From: Anodontia alba
Lineage: Eukaryota > Mollusca > Bivalvia > Lucinida > Lucinidae
Reading direction: 5' to 3'
DNA: 64,000 bases
NCBI GenBank assembly: GCA_964016985.1
Contig: OZ024830.1
Span: 65,490,690-65,554,689, forward strand
Part shown: piece after piece, positions 24,838 through 35,871 of the stretch
Position numbering within the stretch: the first letter of the stretch is position 1
Layout of the letters: the number at the start of each line of letters is the position of its first letter
Notes under the pieces: model-generated
What the model was told of the DNA's origin: nothing
The model's database searches: none
What the model saw: only the letters and a program-made list of their open reading frames with translations
Position numbers and translations under genes: made by a program

Positions 24838-26445
24838 AAAGAATACATGTATTTACTGGCCGTATAAGGCTTATTATCGATAAAAATAACCTTCTTGAAC
24901 ATTTACCTGTCCTTTGGTTGTTTTCAAATAAAAATGTTTGTGTTGCCATTTCAAAACTGTGTTCCGTTCCGTTCCACAGAGTATAATTATCCACACCGAT
25001 AATTATATTTAACAGAACAGAACAGAACGGAACAATAATATCAAGTCATGCTTTCGGCTTCAAGCAAATTAGAATATTGAACCCTAACAGCATGCAGATA
25101 TACCAAAGACTCTACATGAAGATTGCTTTGCATTATAGGAATGAACGGACCAAGAATATGCAGAACTCCTCTTATTATTTCTTCTGATCCAATGTTTTTG
25201 GAATATGTAGTTGTCGATTAAGGCGTATTATCGATCAAAAATGGTCCTCTTGAACAGTTACATGTCCTTTGGTTGAATTTTGAATAAAGAAAATGTTTGT
25301 GTTTTTGGCATTTATTAACCTTGTTCCGTTCTGTTCCATTCCACAAAGTATAATTATCCACACAGATAATTATATTTAACTGAACGGAACAATAATATCC
25401 AGTCATGCTTTCAGCTTCAAGCAAATTAAAATAATGAACCCTAACGGCATGCAGATATACCAAAGACTCTACATGAAGATTGCTTTGCATTATAGGAATG
25501 AACGGACCAAGAGTATGCAGAACTCCTTTTATTTTTATTCTTATCCAATGGTTTTTTTTTATATAAGAATACGTCTCTGAGGAATACGTAAGTGTCTATT
25601 AAGGCATATGATCGATAAAAATGATCCTCTTGAACAGTTACCTGTCCTTTGACTGATTTTTTTTTTTTTTTTTTTAATTAAAAACAATGTTTGTGTTTTG
25701 GAGTTTATTAACCTTGTTCCGTTCCGTTCCCCAAAGTATAATTAACCACACTGGTAATTATATTTAATGGAACGGAACGGAACAAGAATATCCAGACCTG
25801 CTTTCAGCTTCCAGCAAGTTAGAAAAAAAAATCTCGCAGCATGCAGATATACTTAAGACTATACATGAAATGGTAAGAAAGGGTTGCTCAGGAAATATCC
25901 AAACAAAAAAAAAAAGACCACAGACATCCTAAGCTACCAAAGAAAGTAAAATAAGACGAGACAATGGTACTCAATAAATCAAAATTTGAAGATTTCATTG
26001 CACTAAAGGAATGAATGGAAGGAAACAAGAATATGCCGAACTCCTTGTTACAAAAATGTGAAACTGAGTGTAAAAGAATCGCGTAAGGACAGACAGACGG
26101 AGGGACGGCCGAAGAGACGAAAGTACGTACTTACGTACGACCCAAGCACTATATGAAACAAGTATCATGCCAATGGTGGGGGTTTGTTTTGCCATTATTA
26201 ACTTTTGTTCCGTTCTGTTCCGCAAAGTATAATTATCCACACTAATAATTATATTTAACGGAACGGAACGGAACAAGAATATCAAGAACTGCTTTCAGCT
26301 TCTAGAAGCAAGTTAAAAAACAAATTGTAAGGGAGTCAAAAGTCCCCTGATGTATGTATGTATGTATGTATGTATATATGGCTCCGCTTGTCCGAAGGTC
26401 TGTTTATCTCTGTGTCTGTCTGTCTGTCTTCCTCTGTGACTACAC

Positions 26446-26476
<31 letters not shown>

Positions 26477-26700
26477 TGTCACATGATGTATGTATGTATG
26501 TATGTATGTATGTATGTATGTATGTATGTATGTATGTATGTATGTATGTATATCCTCTTGAACAGATACATGTCATTTAGTTGCTGTTTAATAAAACTGG
26601 CTGTGTTTTGGCATTTATTAATCTTGTTCTGTTTCGTTCCGCAAAGTATAATTATCCACACCGATAATTATATTCAACGGAACGGAACGGAACCAAAATA
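24838..26700 (+). repeat. Tandem ~360-490-bp hairpin-bounded units
   Basis: Successive units each run from one GGAAC palindrome to the next. They carry ctttcagcttc...aagttag, gcatgcagatatacc(a/t)aagact, atgaagattgctttgcatta and cgattaaggc...cctcttgaacag. Spacings between palindromes are about 362, 394, 491 and 419 bp. Length differences come from T-runs, microsatellites and small insertions. Confidence 0.8.
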
Positions 26701-27545
26701 GCCAGAACTACTTGCTGGTATCCATGGTACAGGTAAAGGTATACTGTAACTACATGTACACTTGCCTAAGTATGGACCCAAAGTGTATGTTCTCCCAGGT
26801 TATACTTCATGAAATACATTTTTGGACTCTATATTCTCCCAGGTTATACTTCATGAAATACTTTTTGTACTCTCTTAATTTGGTTAGTTACTTATGGCTC
26901 AGGTAAAGGAACCAAAAAACTCCTTATTCCGAATCCCGGCGTTTCACGGACTCCCCCAAAACTCTCCCAGTTAATCCGAGTGAACTCGGAGGTCGATCAT
27001 AAAAAGCCCATAGGCCATAAAAGCTTGTGCGAACAGTGAAGACTGATCAGATTGCGCGAATGCACAGGCTGCTATGAGTCTTCACTGGTCACAGATATCT
27101 TTTTGTCCTCAAAGTATTTTCTAAATTTCCATTTTCCCTCAAATTAGTTTCATTCCCTTGTTCTCTGCGGCATCTGATCTGGGTCTACACTGTTTGCATA
27201 TGCCTATTTGTCCCAATACTTAGGGTCTTATTTAAATACATGCCAGTTTCGTATGCATTTCTGACTAGAAAAGGCGCTATAATTTAACGAACAAAGATTT
27301 GTTAATCTATCTTAGCAGTTTCCCGCCATGATTTTACACGACGTCACCGTTTCGAACAAGCGGTTATTTCATGCGGGGCAAGGGAAATGTTACTTTGCGA
27401 CTTGCATTTTCTGGGTACCTTCACTTATAAAATACTAGAAATGCAAACGTCCAAGAAATACATGTCGTCGCCCTACGGCGTGTCTGAGAGGACCCATGAG
27501 CATCTTACAAACATGAATAGCCGTTTTGTGGGCAGACTACTATCT
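26185..27545 (+). repeat. Direct duplication inside the 8.9-kb element, copy 1
   Basis: Runs from ttttgccattattaactttt through two GGAAC palindromes, tatactgtaactacatgt, cggcgtttc and ttcatgcggggcaagggaaa to gttttgtgggcagactac. The same order recurs at 27835-29455, with many substitutions. Includes short frames with no recognisable protein domain. Confidence 0.8.
26349..26553. repeat. (TATG)n microsatellites
   Basis: Two tgtatgtatgtatgtatg runs (26349-26375 and 26446-26553) flank ~70 bp containing a short ctgtctgtctgtctt run. Open frames reading YIHT or YVCM repeats on either strand are artefacts of the 4-bp period. Confidence 0.95.
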
Positions 27546-28012
27546 CGAATATTAAGCGCTAAGGTACTATTTTGCTTGCCCTGCCTGTCTCTTTTCAAAA
27601 GCAAACATAAACATTATCTATCTATATCTGTCTCTTCATACAGCTTACACCCTCAACTGTGTATTATGTACCACAATATAATGGTGTGTTTGTGATTTCT
27701 GTCACGAAAATTCAGTGGAAAAAAAAAAAAAAGAAGAAAAAAAAAGGGGAACGGAACAAGAATACTGTATCCAGCTTACATCAAGTTAGAAAAATGAACC
27801 CAGGCAGCATGCAGATATACTGAAGACTCCATAATAATTTTGATTTTGCCATTACTAAACTTTGTTCCGTTCCGTTCCGCAAAGTATAATTATCCACACT
27901 AATAATTATATTTAACGGAATGGAAAGGAACGAGAATATCTTAAACGCTTTCATTTCCAGAGGCAAGTTAAAGAACAAAATGTTAGAGAGTCAAACGTTG
28001 CAAGATGTATGT

Positions 28013-28327
28013 TTGTTTGTGTTGAGGTTTTATGGCCCCGTCAACCTAATGGGGTCATGTCGAGCGCGGTCAGTTTACCTTACCACAAGCTTACTAGACA
28101 GGCATAGTCCTCTAAGCGGTTAACCAGTATTGTGCACATTCTTTCACCAGAAACTGACAACTGCCCTTCTTGAATCAGCGAAAGGAAGAGAATGACTGTA
28201 GAAAATACATGTATTTCATGATCAATCTCCACGAAAGAATGTTGCGACCATGGCGGGGGTTGAACCCGCGACCTCCTGGTCTCCAGTTGAACGGCGCATC
28301 CAAATGAGCCACCGAGGCCAGCCCCCT
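28013..28327 (-). mobile_element. tRNA-derived SINE, copy 3
   Basis: Same family as 5041 and 15986, also minus strand. The head has the best-preserved promoter: GGTGGCTCATTTGGAT for the A-box region and GCGGGTTCAACCCC for the B box. gatgtatgt lies on both sides (28004-28012 and 28328-28336). Because that flank is microsatellite-like, the duplication is suggestive rather than decisive. Absence from the paralogous 26185-27545 copy confirms it is an insertion. Confidence 0.88.
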
Positions 28328-28386
28328 GATGTATGTATATGTCTATGTATGGCTCCGCTCGTCTGCAGGTTTGTACGCATGTTTAT

Positions 28387-28409
28387 CTGTGTGTGTGTGT
28401 GTGTGTGTC
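28387..28409. repeat. (TG)n microsatellite
   Basis: ctgtgtgtgtgtgtgtgtg run within the second copy of the internal duplication. Confidence 0.9.
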
Positions 28410-29545
28410 TTCCTCCTGACTGCATGTATATATGTATGTGTGAATGTATGTTTATCCTCTTGAACAGGTACATGTCATTTAGTTTTTTAGTTTTTTTTAA
28501 TAAAAATGGATATGTTTTGGCATTTATTAACTTTGTTCCGTTCTGTTCCGTTCCACAAAATATAATTATCCATACAGATAATTATATTCAACGGAACGGA
28601 ACAGAACAAGAATATCCAGAACTACTGGCTGGTCTCCACGATATCCATGCTACAGGTGAAGGTATACTGTAACTACATGTGCACTTGTCTACATATGGAC
28701 CAAACGCGTATGATCTCCCAGGTTATACTTTATGAACAACATTTTTGTACCATCCTAATTTGGGTAGATACTGTACGGCTCAGATAAAAGAACCAAAAAA
28801 ACTTTTTACTCTGAATCTCGGCGTTTCGCAGACTCTCCAAAAAACTCTCCCAGTTAACCCGAGTAAACGTATATACTTGGAGGACGATCTTGAAAAGCCC
28901 ACAGGCCCTAAAAGCCCAAGCGGACAGCAAAGACCGATAAGACTGCGCGAATGCGCAGGCTAATCTTGAGTCTTCACTGGTCGCACAGGTCATTTTGTCC
29001 TAAAAGTATTTTCCAAATTTCCCCAAGTTGTCCGCTGTTCCCCCAAGTTTCATTCCCTTGTAAGTAGTGGCGTCTGATCTGGGTCTACACTGTTTGCATA
29101 GGCCTATCTGTCCCAATAGTTTTTGTAACGTGCCGGTTTCGTATGCATTTCTGACGAGAAAAGGCGCTATAATTTAACGAACGTTTTTTTTTTTTCTCTA
29201 GGCGATTTCCCGCCATGATTTCACGTGACGTTGCCGTTACAAGCACGTGGTTTCTTCATGCGGGGCAAGGGAAATGTTACTTTGTGACTTACATTTTCTG
29301 GGTATCTTCACTTATAATGTACTGGAAATGCGAACGTCCCAGAATTGTGTGTCGTCGCCCGGTGGCGTGTCTGGGCAGACCCATGAGCATCTACAGAGGG
29401 ATTACTAAATAGGTTCCACAGGATTTAGAAACATGAGTAGCTGTTTTGATGGGCAGACTGCTTTCTTATATTTTTATTTATTTATTAATATGAAGAGGGT
29501 AAGTACATTTAGTTAAAGGCGCTATGGCTCATCTACCATGTCACC

Positions 29546-29580
29546 CCCCCCCCCCCCCAGCCCCCCTCCCTCTCTTTTCT
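29546..29580. repeat. C-rich homopolymer tract
   Basis: A run of about 17 C followed by agcccccctccctctctttt. A mutation- and assembly-prone site; no function inferred. Confidence 0.85.
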
Positions 29581-29737
29581 CAGAAAAATGACAATAAAAA
29601 AAAAGGTTGCTTATGGCCAGGTTAGCATTTTAAAAGATTACATTGAAAACTGAAGATCGTTGCTCACATACAAGGAACGGTAGCGTGTTGGTCTAGGTTT
29701 CCGCTGGCTGTAAATACCTTGATGCATGTAGGTTTGT

Positions 29738-29905
29738 GGAGCGCTGTGGTGCAGTAGTAAAGTATCGGACTCGAAATCGAGAAGTAGCGGGTTCGATACC
29801 TGCTAGCACCAAGTGTCGTGTCCTTGAGACACTTTATCCACATAACTTAGTATTGGTTTCTAGCCGGGAAGACCTGGCTAGAATATCCGCAAGGACATTG
29901 AACAA
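29738..29905 (+). mobile_element. Second SINE family with tRNA(Ser)-like head
   Basis: ggagcgctgtggtgcagtag begins a tRNA-like segment. It has an A-box region at 29747-29765, an anticodon-loop-like ctcgaaatc (anticodon position CGA), and a B box ggttcgatacc at 29790-29800 ending tgctagcacca. It is followed by gtccttgagacactttatcc and a non-tRNA body. It is not a functional tRNA: the 5' strand does not pair as an acceptor stem with gctagcacc. The tail boundary is unclear. Confidence 0.7.
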
Positions 29906-30639
29906 AACCAATTCTGATATCCTGATATATATGCGTTTTTTTTGGGGTTTTTTTAACTCGTTGAATCAATTATGGTTTTGGTTTTGCATATTGAATGCTG
30001 AAGACAAAGACAAAAATACTTTACATAAAAAAAAACAAAAGTTCTGAAGATTACTCTGTAAGCCAATAATTATAATGTTTTTATCATATATAATGGAAAA
30101 GAATAACAGAACTAATATTTATTTGTACCCTGGTAAATGCGGGGTAAGGCCCTCACTCGATCTGTGTGTACTCTTTAAAGGGAGCTAACTGCATATGCCT
30201 TGATAATTCAATTTTACAACTCGGACCCATGAGAAATGGGATGTGGGACAGCATATTTTATGAATCAGGGGCGGATCCTGTATGACTTCGAAGAGGTTCG
30301 ATTTGATCAAATATCCGTCCTTACTCTACCTATTCGGACAGGCCTGAGCAATGTAGACCCAGATAAGACGCCACAGAATGCGGCGTCTGATCAGAGTCAA
30401 CACTGTTGCCATTCACCCAACAGTTTTACACACATTTTGCAGGTAGTAAAATGGACTTGTTAAAGAGTATATAATATAAAGAGTAAGGGGTGTGGAAATT
30501 TAGGGTCAATATGGTATCCCAAACTTATCAAAAATTTAAAATGTATCCAAACTTTCCCAGGAAAATGAAATATTGGGTCAAAAGCGGATTCGACTAACCC
30601 CTCGAATCCCCCACTGAATTTGTTTTTCTTACTTACTGG
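29906..30639. other. Central spacer of the 8.9-kb element
   Basis: Not shared by the two inverted arms. It contains a hairpin, agacgccacagaatgcggcgtct (30364 region), of the gtctgatcag family. A short open frame at 30236-30463 runs across it with no domain. Confidence 0.5.
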
Positions 30640-31623
30640 AAGCTGAAAGCAGTTCTGGTTATTCTTGTTCCGTTCCGATCTGCATTGTCAGTGTGGATAA
30701 TTATACTTTGCGGAACGGAACAAGGTTAATAAATGCCAAAAACACAAACATTTTCTTTATTCAGAATCGACCAAAGTACATGTAATTGTACAAGAGGATC
30801 GTTTTTAATCGATAACAGCCTTAATCGACAACTGCATATTCCAAAAACATTGGATCAGAAGAAATAATAAGAGGAGTTCTGCATATTCTTGGTCCGTTCA
30901 TTCCTATAATGCAAAGCAATCTTCATGTAGAGTCTTTGGTATATCTGCATGCTGTTAGGGTTCATTATTCTAATTTGCTTGAAGCTGAAAGCATGACTTG
31001 AAATTATTGTTCTGTTCCATTCCGTTCTGAAGTATAATTATCGGTGTGGATAATTATACTTTGCGGAATGGAATGGAACAAAGTTTTGAAATGGCAACAC
31101 AAACATTTTTTATTTAAAAACAGACAACGGACAGGTTAATGTTCAAGAAGATTATTTTATCGATAATAAGCCTTATACGGCCACTAAATATTCTTTAAAA
31201 CATTGAACAAGAACAAAAATGAAAAGAGTTTTGCAGTTTTCTTGTTCCCTACAATTCATTCCTATTGTGCAAAGCAATCTTCATACAGAGTCTTCAGTAT
31301 ATCTGCATGCTGCCTGGGTTCATTTTCCTAACTTGATGGAAGCTGAAAGCAGTTCTGGATATTCTTGTTCCGTTCCGTTCCATTATATATAATTATTATA
31401 CTTTGCAGAACAGAACGGAACAAAGTTCATAAATGGCAAATCACAAACTATTATTATTTAAAAACAATTCAAAATAGTTTGATGTTCGAGAGGATTAACT
31501 TATAATCGATAATAAGCCGAAATATTCTCCCAAACAGTGGTCAAGAACAAATATTATAATTTTATATTTATTCCCCATTGTGTGCCCCTGAAGTTGTTCC
31601 GTTCCGTTCTGCAAAGTATAATT
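30640..31623 (-). repeat. Right arm of the 8.9-kb element
   Basis: Reverse complement of the left arm. Contains three GGAAC palindromes at 30666-30723, 31008-31081 and 31366-31422 in mirrored order, plus a terminal half-palindrome. It retains the ~55 bp lost from the left arm at the LINE insertion. Confidence 0.87.
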
Positions 31624-32357
31624 CGCCATTTCAAGCCATCTTGGATATATGAACAGAACTATTTTAGCAATTCTGAATCTCTATGTGGCACCAATGCCTC
31701 CCATCAAGTTTCGGCTCAATCTGACTTCATGGTTTTGGAAGTGATGTCATTTAAAGAATTTCGAGATGGCCGCTACTGCGGCCATCTTGAATATCGGAAT
31801 GGATTAATCTTAGTAATTCTGAATCTCTATGCCACTTTGATGCCTCTGTGATGAATCAGACATACAGTTTGGGAGGAGATGTTGTTTAGAGTTTCAAGAT
31901 GGCTGCCATGGCTATCAGAAGGAAACAATTTTAGCAATTTTGAATCTCCATGTTGCCATAATGCCTCCCACTAAGTTTCAGCTCAATCCAACTTATAGTT
32001 CTGGAGGAGATGTTGAAAATGTGTAAAGCTAATGATGGACGATGGACAGATGACAGACATCAGGCCATGGGATAAGCTGATGGAGCAAAGAGCTCCAGGT
32101 GAGCTAAAATGTTCAAGGTCATGCTAGGATAATCATCTGAACAAACTTCATAGACCTTGAGTTCCCAATGCTATGTAAGAAGATTCAGCCTCAAAGCTTC
32201 CTTGGTTCTGCAGGTGGAAGAAGATTCTTAAAAGTTATTTATCCATATATGGTTATGGCAGCCATCTTGTTCAGTGGTGTGGAACCATTTTAACAAATTG
32301 TCATTATCCCTTCTACAGACGCTCCATGTGAAATCTAGTGTAAAATGGTCCAATGGT
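31624..32357 (+). repeat. Array DNA resuming after the 8.9-kb element
   Basis: Units with attttagcaattctgaatct, gatgcctcccatcaagttt and tttcaagatggctgcc continue the array left at 22758. It reaches a ccaggtgagctaaaa end near 32107, after which another related repeat begins. Confidence 0.75.
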
Positions 32358-32366
32358 TTCAGAGAA

Positions 32367-32546
32367 GGCAGTGTCTAGAGTGCCGGTACCGGCACCCTAG
32401 ACTCAGAGGCTAGTGCCAGTACCGACATTCTAGCTAATAGGTCTAGAGTGCCGGTACCGGCTCTCTAGACCTATTGGCTAGAATGCAGGTACCGGCATTC
32501 TAGCCTCTGAGTCTAGGGTGCCGGTACTGGCACTCTAGACACTGCC
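32367..32546. mobile_element. 180-bp palindrome of palindromes with 9-bp target duplication
   Basis: The whole 180 bp folds on itself: ggcagtgtctagagtgcc at the left pairs with ggcactctagacactgcc at the right, and pairing continues to the centre near 32456. Within the arms lie five small palindromes on the TGCCGGTACCGGCA theme (about 32381, 32415, 32450, 32484, 32520), separated by tctaga/ctctgagtctag-type arms. ttcagagaa flanks both sides (32358-32366 and 32547-32555). Relatives of the host repeat near 20937 and 33004 have it once. Non-coding. A 9-bp duplication is compatible with Mutator- or Merlin-type MITEs; the assignment is uncertain. Confidence 0.88.
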
Positions 32547-32555
32547 TTCAGAGAA

Positions 32556-33320
32556 AATGACATTTAAAGATTACATGATTTTATACATGAATATAGCCCA
32601 GGGGCAAACTCCCTGGTGACAAAAGTTTGATAGTAAATAAAACGTTTTACTATTTTAATCAAATATTGCAAATTTCAGCCATAAGTCTTTTATATATTTT
32701 AAGAAAATGGAACAGTTCCCCCGCACAAAAGGGACGCAAAGGGATTGTCGTAAAAAAGGTCAAAAGTCATCCTACAGATCATCATTTGAACAAACTTGTT
32801 AGACCTTGATCCAACAATGCAAAATACCATGATTAAGCCTCAAAGCATTCTTGGTTCTAGAGAAGAATGCTTTAGGTGTTTTTTTTTTTTATTATATATG
32901 GGCATGACGGCCATCTTGTTCAATGGTGCAGAACCATTTGAACAAAGTGACAATACCCCTTTGACAGGTCCCTTGGGAAATCGGGTGAAAGTTGGTCAAG
33001 CTGTTTCAGAGAAGAAAATTCATGGTTATGCAATTTTCTACATATATACATCCCAGATGTCTAATGCAAGTCACCCTGATACTTCCTACAAAGTTTCAAG
33101 TCAATGGCCTTTTTCTTCAGGAGATGAAGCTCAAAATAGATTTTCATAGCCGTGATCTTGGATTTCAAATCAGAAAGATTTGAGCTATTTTTGATCTGCA
33201 GTTTGCCCCAATACTTCCTACCAAAGTTTGGCTTTTTGGAGAAGAAGTTCAAAGTTCAAAATAGATTTTTCAAGATAGTGGCCATCTTGGATTTCTGATC
33301 TGAACTATTTTAGCTGTATT
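32556..33320 (+). repeat. Array DNA, continuation
   Basis: Shares ttgaacaaacttgttagacc, gcctcaaagcattcttggtt and gtcaccctgatacttccta with other blocks (for example 20700-20950 and 50870 onward). Non-coding. Confidence 0.7.
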
Positions 33321-34102
33321 ATGTCAACAAGAAAGTTAAGAGAAAAGTCCAGGGAGTGCCACAATCACAAACCGCAGCCCTTCCCAGACACCAAGAGGAA
33401 GAGGAAACAGACAAAACCAAACAAGCCCAAGTCAAACAAAGGTATGAAAAGCACTAAGATTAGTCTCTCTTCCCCAACTGAGGTAATCACAATGCTAAAA
33501 GGACTGAAAAACACAAGAACAAAATAACACAAGGTAAGACATAAAACAAATCCCCTGGTAGAATAAACCACAAAGCAACAAAGAGTAAGACTAAAACCGG
33601 GACCACCGGGTCAGTAGAGTAAACCACCAGGGGGTTAAAAGCACTTTCACAGCTAGCCAACTTCACCCTGGGTCCCAATGTTACTCTTAATACAGAAATA
33701 CATAAAAATTCAGTTCGCATTAAGGCTCCCAATGCAGTCAATGCATCAAAGTGAAAACATAAAAAAATCAAATTAATCACTATAATTAACAAAGATGGCT
33801 AATTCTACTGTATGCCAGAGTAAATGAAAACCAATAGCTGAACCATGGCAGGCCAATCCAAAGACATATAGTCAAGCCCCAACCCACTGGTTAAAGTTTT
33901 AAGAAGTGGCCGTCAATGAGTCTGAGGCCCAAACTGCCTTCATGCAATTCAAGAGTGAAGCATAGCCATCAACAATGATAGGGTTGACCACTTGGCATGC
34001 AGTCTGCCGCATAATATCCATGCTATAGCCAATTCTTTTATAACGGTTAATTACTTTTCTGAATTGCTCCGAAAAGTTAGATTTTCCTAAAAATTTTCTA
34101 AA
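33321..34102. other. Unassigned DNA next to the Penelope-like remnant
   Basis: Sequence changes from array type to A-rich unique DNA. Short frames on both strands show no domain. Lying downstream of the minus-strand Penelope-like reverse transcriptase, it could be that element's 3' region. I cannot support this directly. Confidence 0.35.
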
Positions 34103-35265
34103 TCACAGTAAGTTACAATAAAATTCTGGTTCCAAAATACCTTGTTGCAGAAGTGTTTTCAGACTGACGCTATATTTTGCTACCAAGGCACTGTGTCTGC
34201 AATAAAATTTCGAAAACACCTTACGAAGTTTCAAATAACTACCGTATAGCCCTGCCCTAAGAAGTTTGGCAATAAGGCCTTTATTATGGCAGTTCAAGTC
34301 ACTAAGATTTGAAGCAGCTCTGCTCTGGCGAATGTAATAAATTGGTATATGTATACCCCACATGAGATACGCCGAGGGACATTGCCATCCAGAAAAGGGA
34401 AATTGACTTACCAAAATCAAAATCGTTCTGTTTATCATAAATTTTGGCAGAAACTGTACCATTAGATATACATAGATTCAAATCCAAAAAAGGTGCCTTG
34501 GTATCGGAAGAAATGGCTCTATTTCATTGCAGTTCTGTAGGGTATATGCAGCCCACCATTTGGTCAAAGTAAATATTGTCAATATTAAATAAATCATCAA
34601 GTTATCTTGAAGTTGAATTGAAAGCCTCAATAATGTCAGCCTGATTTTCCCATGAGAGACTCATAACAAAAAAGAAAAAAAAAATCTGCAACAAGAGGAG
34701 CACAATTAGTTCCCATCAGAATACCAGTAGTTTGCAATAAAGTTTAGTTCCAAATCTAATGAAAATATTATCCAAAGGATAAACAAGGGCTTCACAAACT
34801 TTTTGGCAAGACCATAAATTGTGATTATTGTATACATCAGAAGTGAAAAAAGCACATTCTTTATTGCAAGCCAAATATTGGGTATTCTCTCAAATAAATG
34901 TTTGATTAATTAAATCAATAAGTTTATCTTTAATAAGATGATGAAGTAAGGTAGTATACAGTGTAGAAAAATCATATGTAGACAATTTAGAAGCCTTAAA
35001 GTTTTCAGATTTAAATTTATTGAGAACTTCATTGGAATTTTTAACTGACAAAAAATAGTTAATTCCATCCCTTTCATAAACAGTATCATAGTATCTATTC
35101 CAATGCTTTCTGACAGCAGTAAGGCATGAAATTAGCAGTTTGGACAAAACAGTAGTCATATATGAACTAGAATTAGCAATGAAACATGCTTTATAAGGTC
35201 GTTTATGAAGTTTCAGTAGCCAATATAATGCAGGGAATCTGTCTTGTTTTTCTTTAATACTCACT
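34103..35265 (-). pseudogene. Penelope-like reverse transcriptase remnant
   Basis: Minus-strand frames in order: FPALYWLLKLHKRPYKACF and STYDFSTLYTTLLHHLI (35264-34890), typical of Penelope-like element reverse transcriptases rather than LINE or LTR types. Next GILMGTNCAPLVADF (about 34730-34686), then an LDD site (about 34595-34604), LDLNLCISNGTVSAKIYD (34487-34302) and a C-terminal piece with SNLSDLNCHNKG and RKVFSKFYCRHS (to 34103). The codon before LDD, where Tyr is expected, is TAA. Another frame change lies near 34400. The N-terminus and any GIY-YIG endonuclease are not seen. Dead, truncated copy. Confidence 0.85.
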
Positions 35266-35467
35266 GCAAACTTGGCAATAATATCTACAGAATGGGTATT
35301 AACAATATATCTCTCGTCAGCTTAAATATGTTCATATGTTTTGGTACTACCAAGTTCTTGTATAAGAGTATTGATATAATGAAGTCGTCAAAAACAACAA
35401 CAACATTTCCTACCATGTTTCAAATCAATTGGCCTTTCGGCCAGAAGTTCAAAACAGATTATCAAAA

Positions 35468-35710
35468 TGAAGTTTTTAGAGTAAAACAAATTTTAACAAG
35501 TAATACTTAAGCTATGGATAATGTACTATTATTCTTAAACCATCCACAGAAAATATGGCTCGTCTTAATCCAGAAGGCCCCTTGAGGAATACCTGTATGA
35601 CGTCACTTTTCCCTCTGTTTTTTTTTTTTTTTCTTTTTTTTTTTTGAAAACTTCATTTTAACTTCATAAACATTAACCTATGGATAATGTGCTAGAATTT
35701 GTAGATAAGG
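35468..35710 (-). repeat. DIRS-A 3' terminal repeat and internal complementary region
   Basis: Terminal part tgaagttttt...taatacttaagctatgg, then a T-rich insertion-prone stretch, then cttcattttaacttcataaa at 35651-35670, which contains both element ends joined around TTT (35656-35658). Same architecture as 41157-41525 in element B. Confidence 0.8.
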
Positions 35711-35871
35711 AGGGAGGTGCTCCTCCAATTCTAACACTAATATATACAGAGTCCTTTAACTTCTGGTTTAAGACTCAGGAAACTCTATGAAATCAGAAAC
35801 ATTCTGTAATATATTCTTAAGAATTATCTTGATTCACCAAAAATATATCTATAAGGTATCAATTCCCTTAA

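Larger units (their letters stand above)
22759..25440 (+). repeat. Left arm of the 8.9-kb element (interrupted by a LINE)
   Basis: Pairs with 30640-31623. Recognisable shared blocks: ggggcacacaatggggaata, gcagatatactgaagactct, gtataaggcttattatcgat, tgctttgcattataggaatg. The arm is colinear except for the LINE at 23141-24837, which replaces ~55 bp still present in the right arm. Confidence 0.85.
27835..29455 (+). repeat. Direct duplication inside the 8.9-kb element, copy 2
   Basis: Colinear with 26185-27545 but carrying an extra ~315 bp, the SINE at 28013-28327, absent from copy 1. Shares tctacactgtttgcat, gaaaaggcgctataatttaa and ttctgggtatcttcactta. The microsatellite is shorter and shifted to TG repeats. 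Confidence 0.8.
22759..31623. mobile_element. 8.9-kb giant inverted-repeat element of GGAAC-rich hairpin modules
   Basis: The left end reads aattatactttgcggaacgg and the right end is its complement, ccgttctgcaaagtataatt. Right arm 30640-31623 (~984 bp) is the reverse complement of the left arm, 22759 to about 25440 once a 1.7-kb LINE (23141-24837) is removed. Inside are tandem ~360-430-bp units separated by palindromes, a direct duplication, microsatellites and SINEs. The same array units lie on both sides (ending 22758, resuming 31624). The terminal aatt is palindromic, so a 4-bp AATT duplication cannot be told from terminus sequence. No transposase was recognised. Foldback-like, superfamily unknown. 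Confidence 0.8.

Noticed and set aside
26313..26701. Open frames on both strands reading YIHT or YVCM repeats
   Set aside because: They only translate the (TATG)n microsatellite; any frame is open in a 4-bp repeat lacking stops.
29738..29811. Functional tRNA(Ser) gene
   Set aside because: The acceptor stem does not pair and a SINE body follows directly; the head is tRNA-derived only.
32367..32546. hAT-type MITE
   Set aside because: The flanking repeat is 9 bp rather than 8, and the end is GGCAGTG rather than CAGNG directly at the duplication; left unassigned.
33321..33792. Lys-rich plus-strand frame and hydrophobic minus-strand frame
   Set aside because: Mutually antisense, short, A/T-composition driven, no homology recognised.
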